DNA from: Axinella damicornis
Lineage: Eukaryota; Porifera; Demospongiae; Axinellida; Axinellidae
Direction of reading: 5' to 3'
Length of the DNA stretch: 64,000 nucleotides
Assembly (NCBI GenBank): GCA_963931865.1
Contig: OZ007508.1
Span: 2,976,081-3,040,080 of the forward strand
The notes under the pieces are model-generated. The model was not told where the DNA came from and did no database searches. It saw only the letters and a list, made by a program, of their open reading frames with translations. The position numbers were made by a program, and so were the translations under genes. Of this stretch, positions 26,101-38,100 are shown one piece after another; within the stretch, counting starts at the first letter, position 1; every line of letters starts with the position of its first letter.

Positions 26101-29100
26101 AGTTCGTTCCAATTATCACACATCATGTGAGTATCATGATAGCTATATACAGGCATGATCAGAAATAATTATTTAGAGTGCTCTCGAGTACCCTTTCATA
26201 AAGTACGTGTAGCCGTGTTGCAACCCCGGTTGCGTAGCGCAGTACGTTCCAATTAACGCACATGCCACGTGGCACCCACGCTCAGTCGATCGCGAGCAAT
26301 GGCGACCAAAAGGAAGACAAGACATTATTACAGCACTCGCAACTTCCCCAGCACGGTGAGTTTTGGCATGCAAGCGTCAGTGAACGACAGCGATCACGGG
26401 CGTGTGGTCAGAATCTTCGTGTGCCTTTCCTAAGAACGGTACTGCCACCGGAAGTCGAAGAGAGCGCTCGAGTAATGGCGGCCACGGCGAGACAAAACCG
26501 CTCATATCTCCACCACCAAGGTGAGTTTCAGCACAATTATTTTGATTTTGTGTCACTGCATCATAGCGATCACGACGGTGTAGTCAGAATCTTTGTAGGC
26601 CATTCGGAAATAGTCAAACGTTTATTAATTATTTACATTTCATTACGCGGCACAATTTTTCCTATACCAGGAGTGTAATTTATTTACGCGGCACAATTTT
26701 TCCTATACCAGGAGTGTAATTTACGCGGCACAATTTTTCCCCTACCAGGAGTGTAACTATATATAGTCCCTCAGATCAATATAGAGGCATTCTAACTCAT
26801 GCAGAACCATACAGTCGTTAGGCCAGCGGTCCATTCTATTCAGATACAGGAAGTTCACGTTGGGCTACATTCCAATGCATAATTAACGCAGAGAATGTTT
26901 CCTGACTTTTCCACAGGCTAGCTGCAGCCAGAAACAACAGAAACGAACCGGGTTTGCGCTCGTTAGTGTAGAGACACCCCTCTGCTGTCCATATATCCAC
27001 TTTAGATCCCGGGCTGAGAAAGCCTTCCAGCTGGGCAGCCGTTTTCCGAGACCTCATCGCCAACCGTGGCGGGCGATATGGTGCCGCATATTTTGGAACA
27101 TTTTTTTTTGCCGGACTGGAGCCAGGCAATCTATATATGTACCGATAGCCCATGCATTGCTCTACAAAATATGTGAAAATAAAGTTGTTCCGCCGGGCAG
27201 TTAATGTGCTCTGTGAGCTCAAAAGTTCAGCAAAATTACTGCATGCGGCCGGATATGCGGACGTTGGTATATTGTAATCGCAGTTGTAAACAATAGGCCA
27301 TGGCAATGATGGCACGTGTATGCGCGCTGACTATGAGTCGAGATGCCGTGGGCTAGCATAGAGAAGAGGCCAGGGAGTGTTCTGATGAGCTCTGAACTCT
27401 GTGCAATGGAAAACTACGGTCTTACCATTCGCATGCTGAAGGGTTGGCGGTGGAAATGAGTGAGTTTGCACTGTTGCTAGCTAGCATTTCTGCCACATGC
27501 ATTTGCAAAGCAGGTGGACTGAAAAGAAGGCGGAGGGTGAAGTGTGTGACTGCAGGGAAACAGTAGATCTATGTCCCTCGGTGAGGAAGGAGAAAGACAG
27601 GAATGAAGAGGCGGTCAATGTGTGACTGATAATTTTTCTGTAGGAATAGTTTACCTGTATTATTATGCCTATCAGAGAACGCGATAGCGTTCTCTATTTA
27701 GGGATGGCCAAGGAAATTTCGAATTTACCATAGGATACACTAGCAGGAAAACAGCTAAAGAAGCTACAAAGGCCCAAACCAAGCATGCAGACAGAATGAC
27801 ACTGCCTAGCAGTTCACAAAACACTCTTAAACGTACCTGAGAGTACGCGGGAGTCGAGAGACAAGTCGCTGTAAAATTCCGATTTCGTCATCTTCTTTCT
27901 TCTTTCTTCTTTCTTCTTCTTCTTCTTTCTCATAGTCAAGCATAGCTCACCAACGGAAGGAGTCCTTGAGCTCATTTAAGCACAGAACAACACCGCTTTC
28001 TCCGCAGTAGAGTCTTTGAGCCCTTTTGTCTGCGAACTGGCAAGAACAGCAGTTTTGGCTAGCTACCATTCGACGAAATTGTACTGTAGCACGACGCCAT
28101 TTTGAGGCAGCCAGAGGTCACGCGTTCCGCCAATTGCGCATGCGCATTTCACATGCAAGCGCATGTTGTGTTCTTTTTGCTTGTGATAGCTGCGTTTGAG
28201 ACACTTACTGAATCCTTGTCAATCCGTCATCTGGTGGCTCACTACGGCTGAGAGGAATTTCTACCAACCTGTTCTTGTCAAGATCTATCGTGGCTGTGCC
28301 ATCATGGGGGCGTGGCTTTGTTTTTCATGACGTAGCTACAGTGCAGAACAAGACTTTGTACTTGTACCAATACTGACCAGAACTGTGAGTGAGGCTGGAG
28401 TTATAAGCTATTATATGGAGCCATTGCATGTACGTGACCTATAATTATTATGACTGCCATCAAGCTCTCTGATCTGATGAAGGGTGAATGCCCACCACCT
28501 CCCAAAGACTTGTAGCTAGCTAGCTGATGACAAGAGCAACATGCGTAGAACAATATTATTAATGGAAGCAACAAAGCCTGCTCAATGCCCAGCAGAAGGT
28601 CCACATCCATCACTGCCATCATGAGAGACTGTCATAGCTTTCCTTTGCTGACATGGTGATTAGGTACATGTTAGCAACACCTATAAGCTACGCATTTCAT
28701 GCGCTCAAAAAAGTGCACAAACTAGGGGCAAAAAATTTTTCCACAAAAATTCCAGGGGATTTAGTGATGGCCTGTCACATTCCATGCACCTCATGAAAAA
28801 CCTAAGAAACGAGGAAATGCCATTAACCAGCCTCAGTCCCATCCCATCCCTAAATTCTACTTTTTTTATAAATGGGATGGGACTGAGGCTGGTTAATGGC
28901 ATTTCCTCTTGTTTCTTAGGTTTTTCATGAGGTGCATGGAATGTGACAGGCCATCACTAAATCCCCTGGAATTTTTGTGGAAAAAATTTTTGCCCCTAGT
29001 ATTAGTATATATAGCTATGTTTGTTGACTGTTTCTCAGCCATAATGACAATTTCTGAAGCTACAGTTCCATACTACCACAGGTACATGAATAGCACTGTC

Positions 29101-32100
29101 CGTACCATCTCAGGCAACAGTCACTGATTGAGGTAGTGTTGTTCCTACCACCCTAGCAAGGATAGATACTGCAAGCGATCCTCGCTGGGGTCCGGTTGTC
29201 TGGGAATGAGTGGACGTACTAGTACTACAATAATTGATGGTTGGCAAATAGAAAGTGTTGAGGAGTCTGCATGTGTGTGCTGCAGTCTGGAATCTGGAGA
29301 ACCATGCATGTGTTCTCCTAAAACAAAAGATGCTGTGGTTGCTAACTGCTGATCATTCTTTCCACTGAAATGATTATGATGGATGCTTGTGACCTAGCTA
29401 GCTAGCTAGCTAGTTATAATACTATTGTACACATCTAGATGTACTAGACTAGCTGTCTAGCTTGCTTCTTTCTAGCTGGGCTTACAAATAAAGCTATTAC
29501 AGTCCTGTTCTCCTCGGTCAACTCTTCCAGCAGCGACTAAAAAACTGTGCAGCATGCATTCTTTCTGAAGCACACCAGTAAACACAACCGATTACTATAA
29601 ACCGCAAGCCCGCATGCAATAATTTTTGCTGAACTTTTGAGCTCACGCAGCACATCAATTGCCCGGCGGAACAACTTTATTTTCACATATTTTGTAGAGC
29701 AATGCATGGGCTATCGGTACATATATAGATTGCCTGGCTCCAGTCCGGCAAAAAAAAATGTTCCAAAATATGCGGCACCATATCGCCCGCCACGGTTGGC
29801 GATGAGGTCTCGGAAAACGGCTGCCCAGCTGGAAGGCTTTCTCAGCCCGGGATCTAAAGTGGATATATGGACAGCAGAGAGGTGTCTCTACACTAACAAG
29901 CGCAAACCCGGTTCGTTTCTGCTGTTTCTGGCTGCAGCTAGCCTGTGGAAAAGTCAGGAAACATTCTCTGCGTTAATTATGCATTGGAATGTAGCCCAAC
30001 GTGAACTTCCTGTATCTGAATAGATCCTTTGATCTTGGACCGCTGGCCTAACGACTGATAGTGATTGCACTCATTGTCTAGGGAATAACAGTATCTAAGG
30101 ATGCTGAAACACAAAACTAAGTCATGGGATGCACCTCAAGGACATTCTGGGTGTTTCACTACTTGAATTGTACAACGTCAAGGGAGCAATAACAAGATGA
30201 CATGCACTGCTTTCTCCTTGTTACCCTTCAGAATCATTTGAGCAAGATCACGTTCATTTGACTCAATGCTCTGAGCTATGTATATACCTCACCACTAAAC
30301 TAACCACTGCTTGCCTTCAACATCTGGACTCTGTGCATAATTAGGATGTGAATGACTGGGGACTTTCCCAAGCTGACTTAGTTTGTAAGAATGTACTGAG
30401 CACTACTCGAGGAATGCATGACATCGCTAGCTACACAAAGCAAAAATTCTTCACTGATATCAGGCCCTTAGCAGTGCCATCACTGCACCTGGGACACTAC
30501 GCTAAACTATCAAATGGATCACTTTATCTCAATTGACAAATAATTGCATGTCGTGCTATCAGAGCAGCAAGTGCACGTCATGCAACTAAAGGAAACTCTC
30601 ACAGCAGAAACACCATTTCACAGCTACATGATTGTAGACCTAGTTCACACTAGCTTCGCAACGTATGTAGCCAGCTACCCAGCCGACATCATTTAGCTTA
30701 CGTTGACAAGTTGGATCACTTCCTGTCCAACTTCCATCCGTCTGGCACTCCCGAATAATACCTCCCACGAGATTATGACCCTCATCACAGGAGTATGTGG
30801 CCATGAACCCCCCTGGAGCTGTTGTGTTGGGAGTGATATCCAGTCTTCCATTTGTCGGAGGATTGAGCATCATGCAGTTGATCACTAATAACACAATGAA
30901 AAGGAAATGGCTTAGCTGTCAAATATAACTCGAATCCTTGGTTTTGCTAAACCACCAGGGGACTATAATTTCATTGGCACGTGTCAACTTACTCTCACAA
31001 ACTGGTTCTTCTCCAGACCAAGTAGCATTAGCTTGGCATGTGCGAACACTGTTTCCATTGAGATTATAGCCAACATCACAGCTGTATGTTGCATCAGAAC
31101 GGAAGGTTGTTTGTGGGTCTGAAACCTGACCATTCTCTGGATCAGTCAAATCTCCACAATCAACAGCTGTATGGATAGATTAGGACAGTCATATATACTT
31201 GTCAAACATGATGTGACTTTTATGCATGATTAAAGTAGCATATAGATAATACTAGATATGTATGCTGGCTTTGGAAGCAATACGTAAGATACTAGCCATA
31301 CTACCGTCAGTCAGCTTTCAGTATTCTGAGTCAATCTGTGTGACTGATAACCATGTCGACAGAAAGAAGTCGTCGGTAGCTATATATACATACTAGGAAA
31401 TGCAAATCTGGTGAACAATCTATAGCATCAATTTACTGCAGCATAGCGACAAGGCACAGTACATACATTGACAGAGAGGATCCATTCAGGACCACGTTCC
31501 ATCTGCTATACTTTCTAGGGAATGCTCTAGTGAGCAATCAAGCTTGCTTTATTTTGCTGCAGTACAGCCATTCATATGTGGCATACTTCATACCTTGACA
31601 GACAGGATTCATTCCAGACCACATTCTGTCTGCTTGGCAAGTACGTGCACTGTTGTCAGGAACGAGCTCATATCCCGAGTCACAGCTGTAGGTTGCCATA
31701 TTACCAAGTGTTGTCATACTGACAGAAACGTCTCCATTAGGTCCAGGGCTGCTTGGTTGGCCACAGTCAACAGCTGTTGTGGGAACAATTTAGACACGTA
31801 GCATAGTTGACAACATATTGCTAAATTTCTGTTTCTGTTTGTCATCCTGGCATCATGCACTGTATATCACAGTATGGCATGAATTTTCGCTGGACAACAG
31901 GGAATACTTATCAACTCCATATTGAGCATCCAGTGTATGGCATAGTTCATACCTTGACAGAGAGGATCCATTCCGGACCATGTTGCGTCTGCTTGGCAAG
32001 TACGTGCGCTGTTGTCAGGAACGAGCTCATATCCGGAGACACAGCTGTAGGTTGCCAGACTACCAAATGTTGTCAGATTAACAGAAACATCTCCATTAGG

Positions 32101-35100
32101 TCCAGGGCTGCTTGGTTGGGCACAGTCAACAGCTGTTGAAGGAACAATTCAGACATGTGCATAGCAATGTACTGCATTTCTGTCATGTACACTATTCAAT
32201 ACAGTAAGTACATCTTTTGCCTTCGCTGCAGTGAGCTATAGGACACTACAGCCCATGCAGAGCCTGAGGCAATGCGCAGATCCCTTGATCGGTTTCTGTT
32301 GTGCATATATTCCAACCCCTGATTTTGTATACAAGAGTGTAAACAAGTATGTAAGGTGGGGGCTAGAAAACAATTAAGAATTGTGTAGCTAACCGCCGTT
32401 AAACTGGTGCATGACTCTTCAATTAGAAAACAGATGCTCTTCAGCTCATATAGTGTAGCAAAATTTGTACCATATAATTTTATTGGACATTTCAAACAAT
32501 AATACAGTCCCCATGGCACATTATCAGATAGGGTGAACCAAGAAAACTGGGCTTAATTATGGCCTTATGGCCTTGACTCCATAGTTCCAAATACTATAGC
32601 ATTATAATTATTTCACTGAACATTCCATCACCACCATTCATTTACGATTACCATCATCATTTAGTATGATCAACGTTCACGGGCATGGATAGTGCCGAAG
32701 ACAGAAGACAAAAACGCCTTCAACGTCGAAGAGAACGCTACAGAGAGCGTAAAAGATAGGGAAACGCCTGGGCGAACTATGAACAGTCTACCTCAACAAG
32801 GCCTTGTAAGGATGGAGACTATCATGCGGGGCGGTGAGTGGCTAAAGCATTTCATGAAGGTGGGGAGAGCGCTTCAAGATATCGCATGACCTGCATGCGT
32901 GCAGAGCTAGAGCGCATCAGCAACATGATGGTGTGCAGCATGAATAGTGTCACTGTGTGATGTGCCTGTTAGACTGCTTCAGCTATCGCCAGAGGATGGA
33001 AAGTTGACTGGCCTGCACTCAAAACTCACTGTGACCAGTCATGACACAGATCTGGCATTAGCAGAGAACGAGGAAGTCATCTTCAGTGTCAACAACAAAG
33101 ACAGAGACCACTCCTGGACCTACCTGCCAGACTGCTTCAACGCTGTGAAGTGCATGAGTGTATTTTTAGTGTCATACCTTCTGCATGGTGTGATCTGTGT
33201 CCTTAAGTTGTGCTATGCTCTCCCATTCTGATGACATGCACATGCAACTGCTCCATGCACATTTCAGCACATGCAACTGCTCCATGCACATTCAGCACAT
33301 GCAACTGCTCTATGCACATTCAGCATCTGCATGTACTCGCTCAGGCTCGCCCCTAGCCTCGTTCCCAGGCCCGTCTCGGGCCTGGGAACGAGGCTAGCTC
33401 GCCCCACAATGTCCTGCATTCCACTAGTAATAACTGTATGCATACGTAGACTCAGTGATTTGGGAACAAAATTAATTATGCTACTGTAGGTTTGTAAATG
33501 CTGGAATGGGCATATATTATTTTTCACCCACAGAGAAGGAGTACAATTAAGAACCTAAGAAGTAGTTAACGTAGATACATTAAGTTCCAGTTCATATCGA
33601 GGGGCAACCGCACTCCTGGTAGCCGCGGTTTAATGGTAGCACAAGTTGAGTGTGACAGTTCGTTCCAATTATCACACATCACCATAGCTATATACAGGGA
33701 AGATCAGAAATTATTTAGAGTGCTCTCAAGTACCATTCATAAAGTACATGTAGCCGCGGCGCGTTGCGAACTGCCGTAGCGCAAGCAATACGTTCCAATT
33801 AATGCACATGCCACGTGGCCTCGAGCAATGGCGACCAAAAGGAAGACAAGACATTATTACAGCACTCACAACTTAGCCAGTACGGTGGGTTTTGGCATGT
33901 AAGCGTCGGTGAACGACAGCGATCACGGCCGTGTGGTCAGAACTTCTTCGTGTGCCTTTCCTAAGAACAGTACTGCCACCGGAAGTGGGAGAGAGCGCTC
34001 GAGCAATGGCGGCCAACGGCGAGACAAAAGTGCTCATATCTCCACCACCAAGGTGAGTTTCAGCACCAACTTTTTAACGTTCAGGTCAGTTCATGATAGC
34101 ATTCACGGCGGTGTAGTCAGAATCTCTGTAGGCCAATCCTAAGTACTCAAACATTAATTAATTACGAGGGGCAACCGCACTCCTGGTAGCCGCAATGCAA
34201 CCGGTTGCAACTCGCTGGGTGGTCATAGGTTGTGCAGCAACTGACTTAAAAGTGTAAAAAATCCCATGGGTTACCCATGGGACTGATTTAAGTCACCCTT
34301 CCCATGGGTGTCTCATGGGACTGATTTAAGTCACCAGAACCCATGGGACACCCATGGGAGCATTTTAAGTCAATATGGTTGACTTAAGTTGCTGTGAAGA
34401 TATACAGTGCATAGTATTACTCATGGGACCATTTTAAGTCAAGTCATGAAAGAGTAAGCCCCTGTTGTCTCACATCATCAGAGTTAGTCCCTGCCAATTA
34501 CCCATTCACGTTCAGAGAATGACTTAAAATGGTCCCATGAGTAATAGACAACATACTATGTTGTGGGACCATCTTAAGTCAAATCATTAAGGAGTATGCC
34601 CCTGTTGTCTCACATCATCAGAATAAGTCCCTGCCAATTACCCATTCGCGTTCAGAGAATGACTTAAAATGGTCCCATGAGTAATAGACAACATACTATG
34701 TTGTGGGACCATCTTAAGTCAAATCATTAAAGAGTATGCCCCCGTCGTCTCACATCATCAGAGTAAGTCCCTGCCAATTACCCAGTCACTAGAATGGTCA
34801 TGAGAACAGTATTACCAGAGCAATAATGATAATCATATGCATATTCAATCAAAAATGTGATGATTGAGTTAGCAAGAACATTATAAGTCACTAATTTGTA
34901 CAGTGTTGATTACAAAGGCAATGGAGATGTAACTAAATCATGACTTCTAGGCATTGATATATGTGACTGTCGACAATCAAATCATGAAATGCAGTGGTGC
35001 TTCCTCATGCACACACTAATCCTCATTATATTGATGGAAGAGGATAACAATGATGCTCGTATACAGTTATAATATCAAACAAACCTCACAGTACAAAAGA

Positions 35101-38100
35101 TATTTAGTTGAAACAACCCCTGAATGGTTACTCCAGTTTCAGTCAAGGTTCAAGAGCATCCATCTGTTAGCTATTATTTGGTTCTGAACCGGATAATAGC
35201 CAGCAGGTGGATATGCTCTTTGAAGTTTGATGGAATCCATCATCCCCCATCGCAATTCCATCAAGCTTGAAACAGCATCCATCTGTTAGCTATTATTTGG
35301 TTCTGAACCAGATAATAGCCAGCAGGTGGATGCTCTTTGAAGTTTGATGGAATGGTAAGGGAGGATGATGGTTGGTAATTATGGTTTGAAATTCTCTTCA
35401 TAGTATATACCAGTTCAATTAACCTGTAGTCAACCCATCATACTTAGTAATCTGACCCTTGAACCACTCTGTCTTTCCAGATGCCACTTTGAAATTCATC
35501 TCAACTGCCTTTCCAAAGAGTGTCGTGTTTGGAGGTTTGTACACAATGGTTACAATTATAATATTATTATGATGTTTTAGGGCTGACTATGCAGTAACCG
35601 TTGTGTACAAACCTCCAAACACGACACTCTTTGGAAAGGCAGTTGAGATGAAATTATTATAATAGGGCGAACTGAGGACAGGTAAAGTATAATCATGTGT
35701 GCATGGTAGTTTACTACGATTACATAATATGTTTTAGGATCAACGTATGTGACTGTTTCGTTGATCCTAAAACCAAAAGTGCATACGTAATCGTAGTAAC
35801 TACCATGCACACATGATTATACTTTACCTGTCCTCTGAAGTCACTGTCACTGTCATCATTGTGTGGTTTATAACTAAAAATGTGAGATAGGTGTAATTGA
35901 ACTGGAACAAAATATTGCACTTCAATACCCGAGGCTAGGCTGTAGCACTGCAATCGTCTAGAGGTGGGGCTGCACGGCAATACTCTGGAGGCGGGGCTGC
36001 AACACTTGTAATCATCTGGAGGTGGGGCTGCTGTGTTTATGCGTACTTAGACCGGCCAGTAGTAACTGACACTGATGAATATTGACGACAGGAGCATACT
36101 CTTAAATGACTTGACTTAAGATGGTCCCACAGCAGTGTGTTACTCATGGGACCATTTTAAGTCATTCTCTAAACGCGACTAGGTGATTGGCAGGGACTTA
36201 CTCTGATGGTGTGAGACGACAGGGGCATACTCTTCAATGACTTGACTTAAGATGGTCCCACAATATATAGTATGTTGTCTATTACTCATGGGACCATTTT
36301 AAGTCATTCTCAGAATGTGAATGGGTGATTGGCAGGGACTTACTCTAATGATATGAGACGATGGGAGCATACTCTTTAATGACTTGACTTAAAATGGTCC
36401 CATGAGTAATACTATGCACTGTATATCTTCATGGCAACTTAAGTCAACCATATTGACTTAAAATGCTCCCATGGGTGTCCCATGGGTTCTGGTGACTTAA
36501 ATCAGTCCCATGAGACACCCATGGGAAGGGTGACTTAAATCAGTCCCATGGGTAACCCATGGGATTTTTTACAATTTTAAGTCAATTTCTAGGCGACCGT
36601 GGTCATATAGTCTTTGTGGCAATGAAACTTTGAAAGTTGAAGAGAGCGCTCGAGCAATGGCGGCTGAAGGGAAGACAAAAGCACTCACAACTCCACTACC
36701 AAGATCAATTTCAGCAACAAAATTGTACGGTTGGGTCACTGCACGATAGTGATCATGAAGATTTAGTCAGAACCTTTGTAGGTCCTTCCTGCGGGCTGGG
36801 AGGTTTTTTATTTGTTTATATTTGCTTTATTAGCGAGGGGCAACCGCACTCCTGGTAGCCGTTGCAACGCCGCGGTTGCCTCGCCGTAGCGAAGCTAATT
36901 ATTGCAATTCGTTCCAATTAACGCGCATGCCACGTGGCTCAGTCGATCGCGAGCAATGGCGACCAAAAGGGAGACAAGACAGCACTCACAACTCAGCCAG
37001 CACGGTGAGTATTGGCATGTAAGCGTCAGTGAACGACAGCGATCACGGCTGTGCGGTCAGAATCTTCGTGTGCCTTTCCTAAGAACGGTACTGCCACCGG
37101 AAGTCGGAGAGAGCGCTCGAGCAATGGCGGCCACGGCGAGACAAAAGCGTTCATATCTCTACCACCAAGGTGAGTTTCAGCACAATTATTTTGATTTTGT
37201 GTCACTGCCTCATAGCGATCACGACGGTGTAGTCAGAATCTCTGTACGCCATTCCGAAATAGTCAAACGTTTCAATGATTACATTATATTATATTATATT
37301 ATATTACGCGGCACAATTTTTCCTATACCAGGAGTGTAACGAGGGGCAACCGCACTCCTGGTAGCTGTTGCAACGCCGCGGTTGCCTCGCCGTAGCGAAG
37401 CTAATTATTGCAATTCGTTCCAATTAACGCACATGCCACGTGGCTCAGTCGATCGCGAGCAATGGCGACCAAAAGGAAGACAAGACAGCACTCACAACTT
37501 AGCCAGCACGGTGAGTTTTGGCATGTAAGCGTCAGTGAACGACAGCGATCACGGCTGTGTGGTCAGAATCTTCGTGTGCCTTTCCTAAGAACGGTACTGC
37601 CACCGGAAGTCGGAGAGAGCGCTCGAGCAATGGCGGCCACGGCGAGACAAAAGCGCTTGTATCTCCACCACCAAGGTGAGTTTCGCCACAATTATTGTGT
37701 GGTTGTGTCACTGCATGATAGCGATCACGATGGTGTAGTCAGAATCTCTTTAGACCTTTCCTGCGTGCTGTGAGGTTTGATTATTTAATTATTTAGATTA
37801 CGAGGGGCAACCGCACTCCTGGTAGCCGTTGAAACTCGCGGTTGCCTCGCCGTAGCGCAAGCTAATTATTGCAATTCGTTCCAATTAACGCACATGCCAC
37901 GTGGCAACCACGCTCAGTCGAACGCTAGCAATGGCGACCAAAGGGAAGACACGAAATTATAACAGCACTTACAACCTTTCCAGCACGGTGAGTTTTGGTA
38001 TGTAACCGTCGGTGAACAACAGCGATTACGGCTGTGTGGTCAGAATCTTTGTGGGCCCTTCGTATGACTGTACTGGCAACCAACGTCGAAGAGAGCGATC

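Larger units (their letters stand above)
24058..32672. repeat. Tandem segment copy 2 (8615 bp)
   Basis: Same start and end sequence as copy 1. It is longer because it holds three dimeric repeats instead of two and a 1328-bp insertion (27673-29000). It contains sushi exons at 30702, 30993, 31594 and 31953. Confidence 0.9.
34242..36584. mobile_element. 2343-bp element built of TTAAGTCA and CCCATGGG motifs
   Basis: Inverted ends of several hundred bases start TGACTTAAAA and contain regularly spaced GACTTAA/TTAAGTCA, CCCATGGG and GGGACCATTTTAAGTC motifs. Subrepeats carrying CTGCCAATTACCCA recur three times on the left and twice inverted on the right. The middle holds several hairpins and no recognisable protein. 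It is absent from segment copies 1 and 2. Confidence 0.75.
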
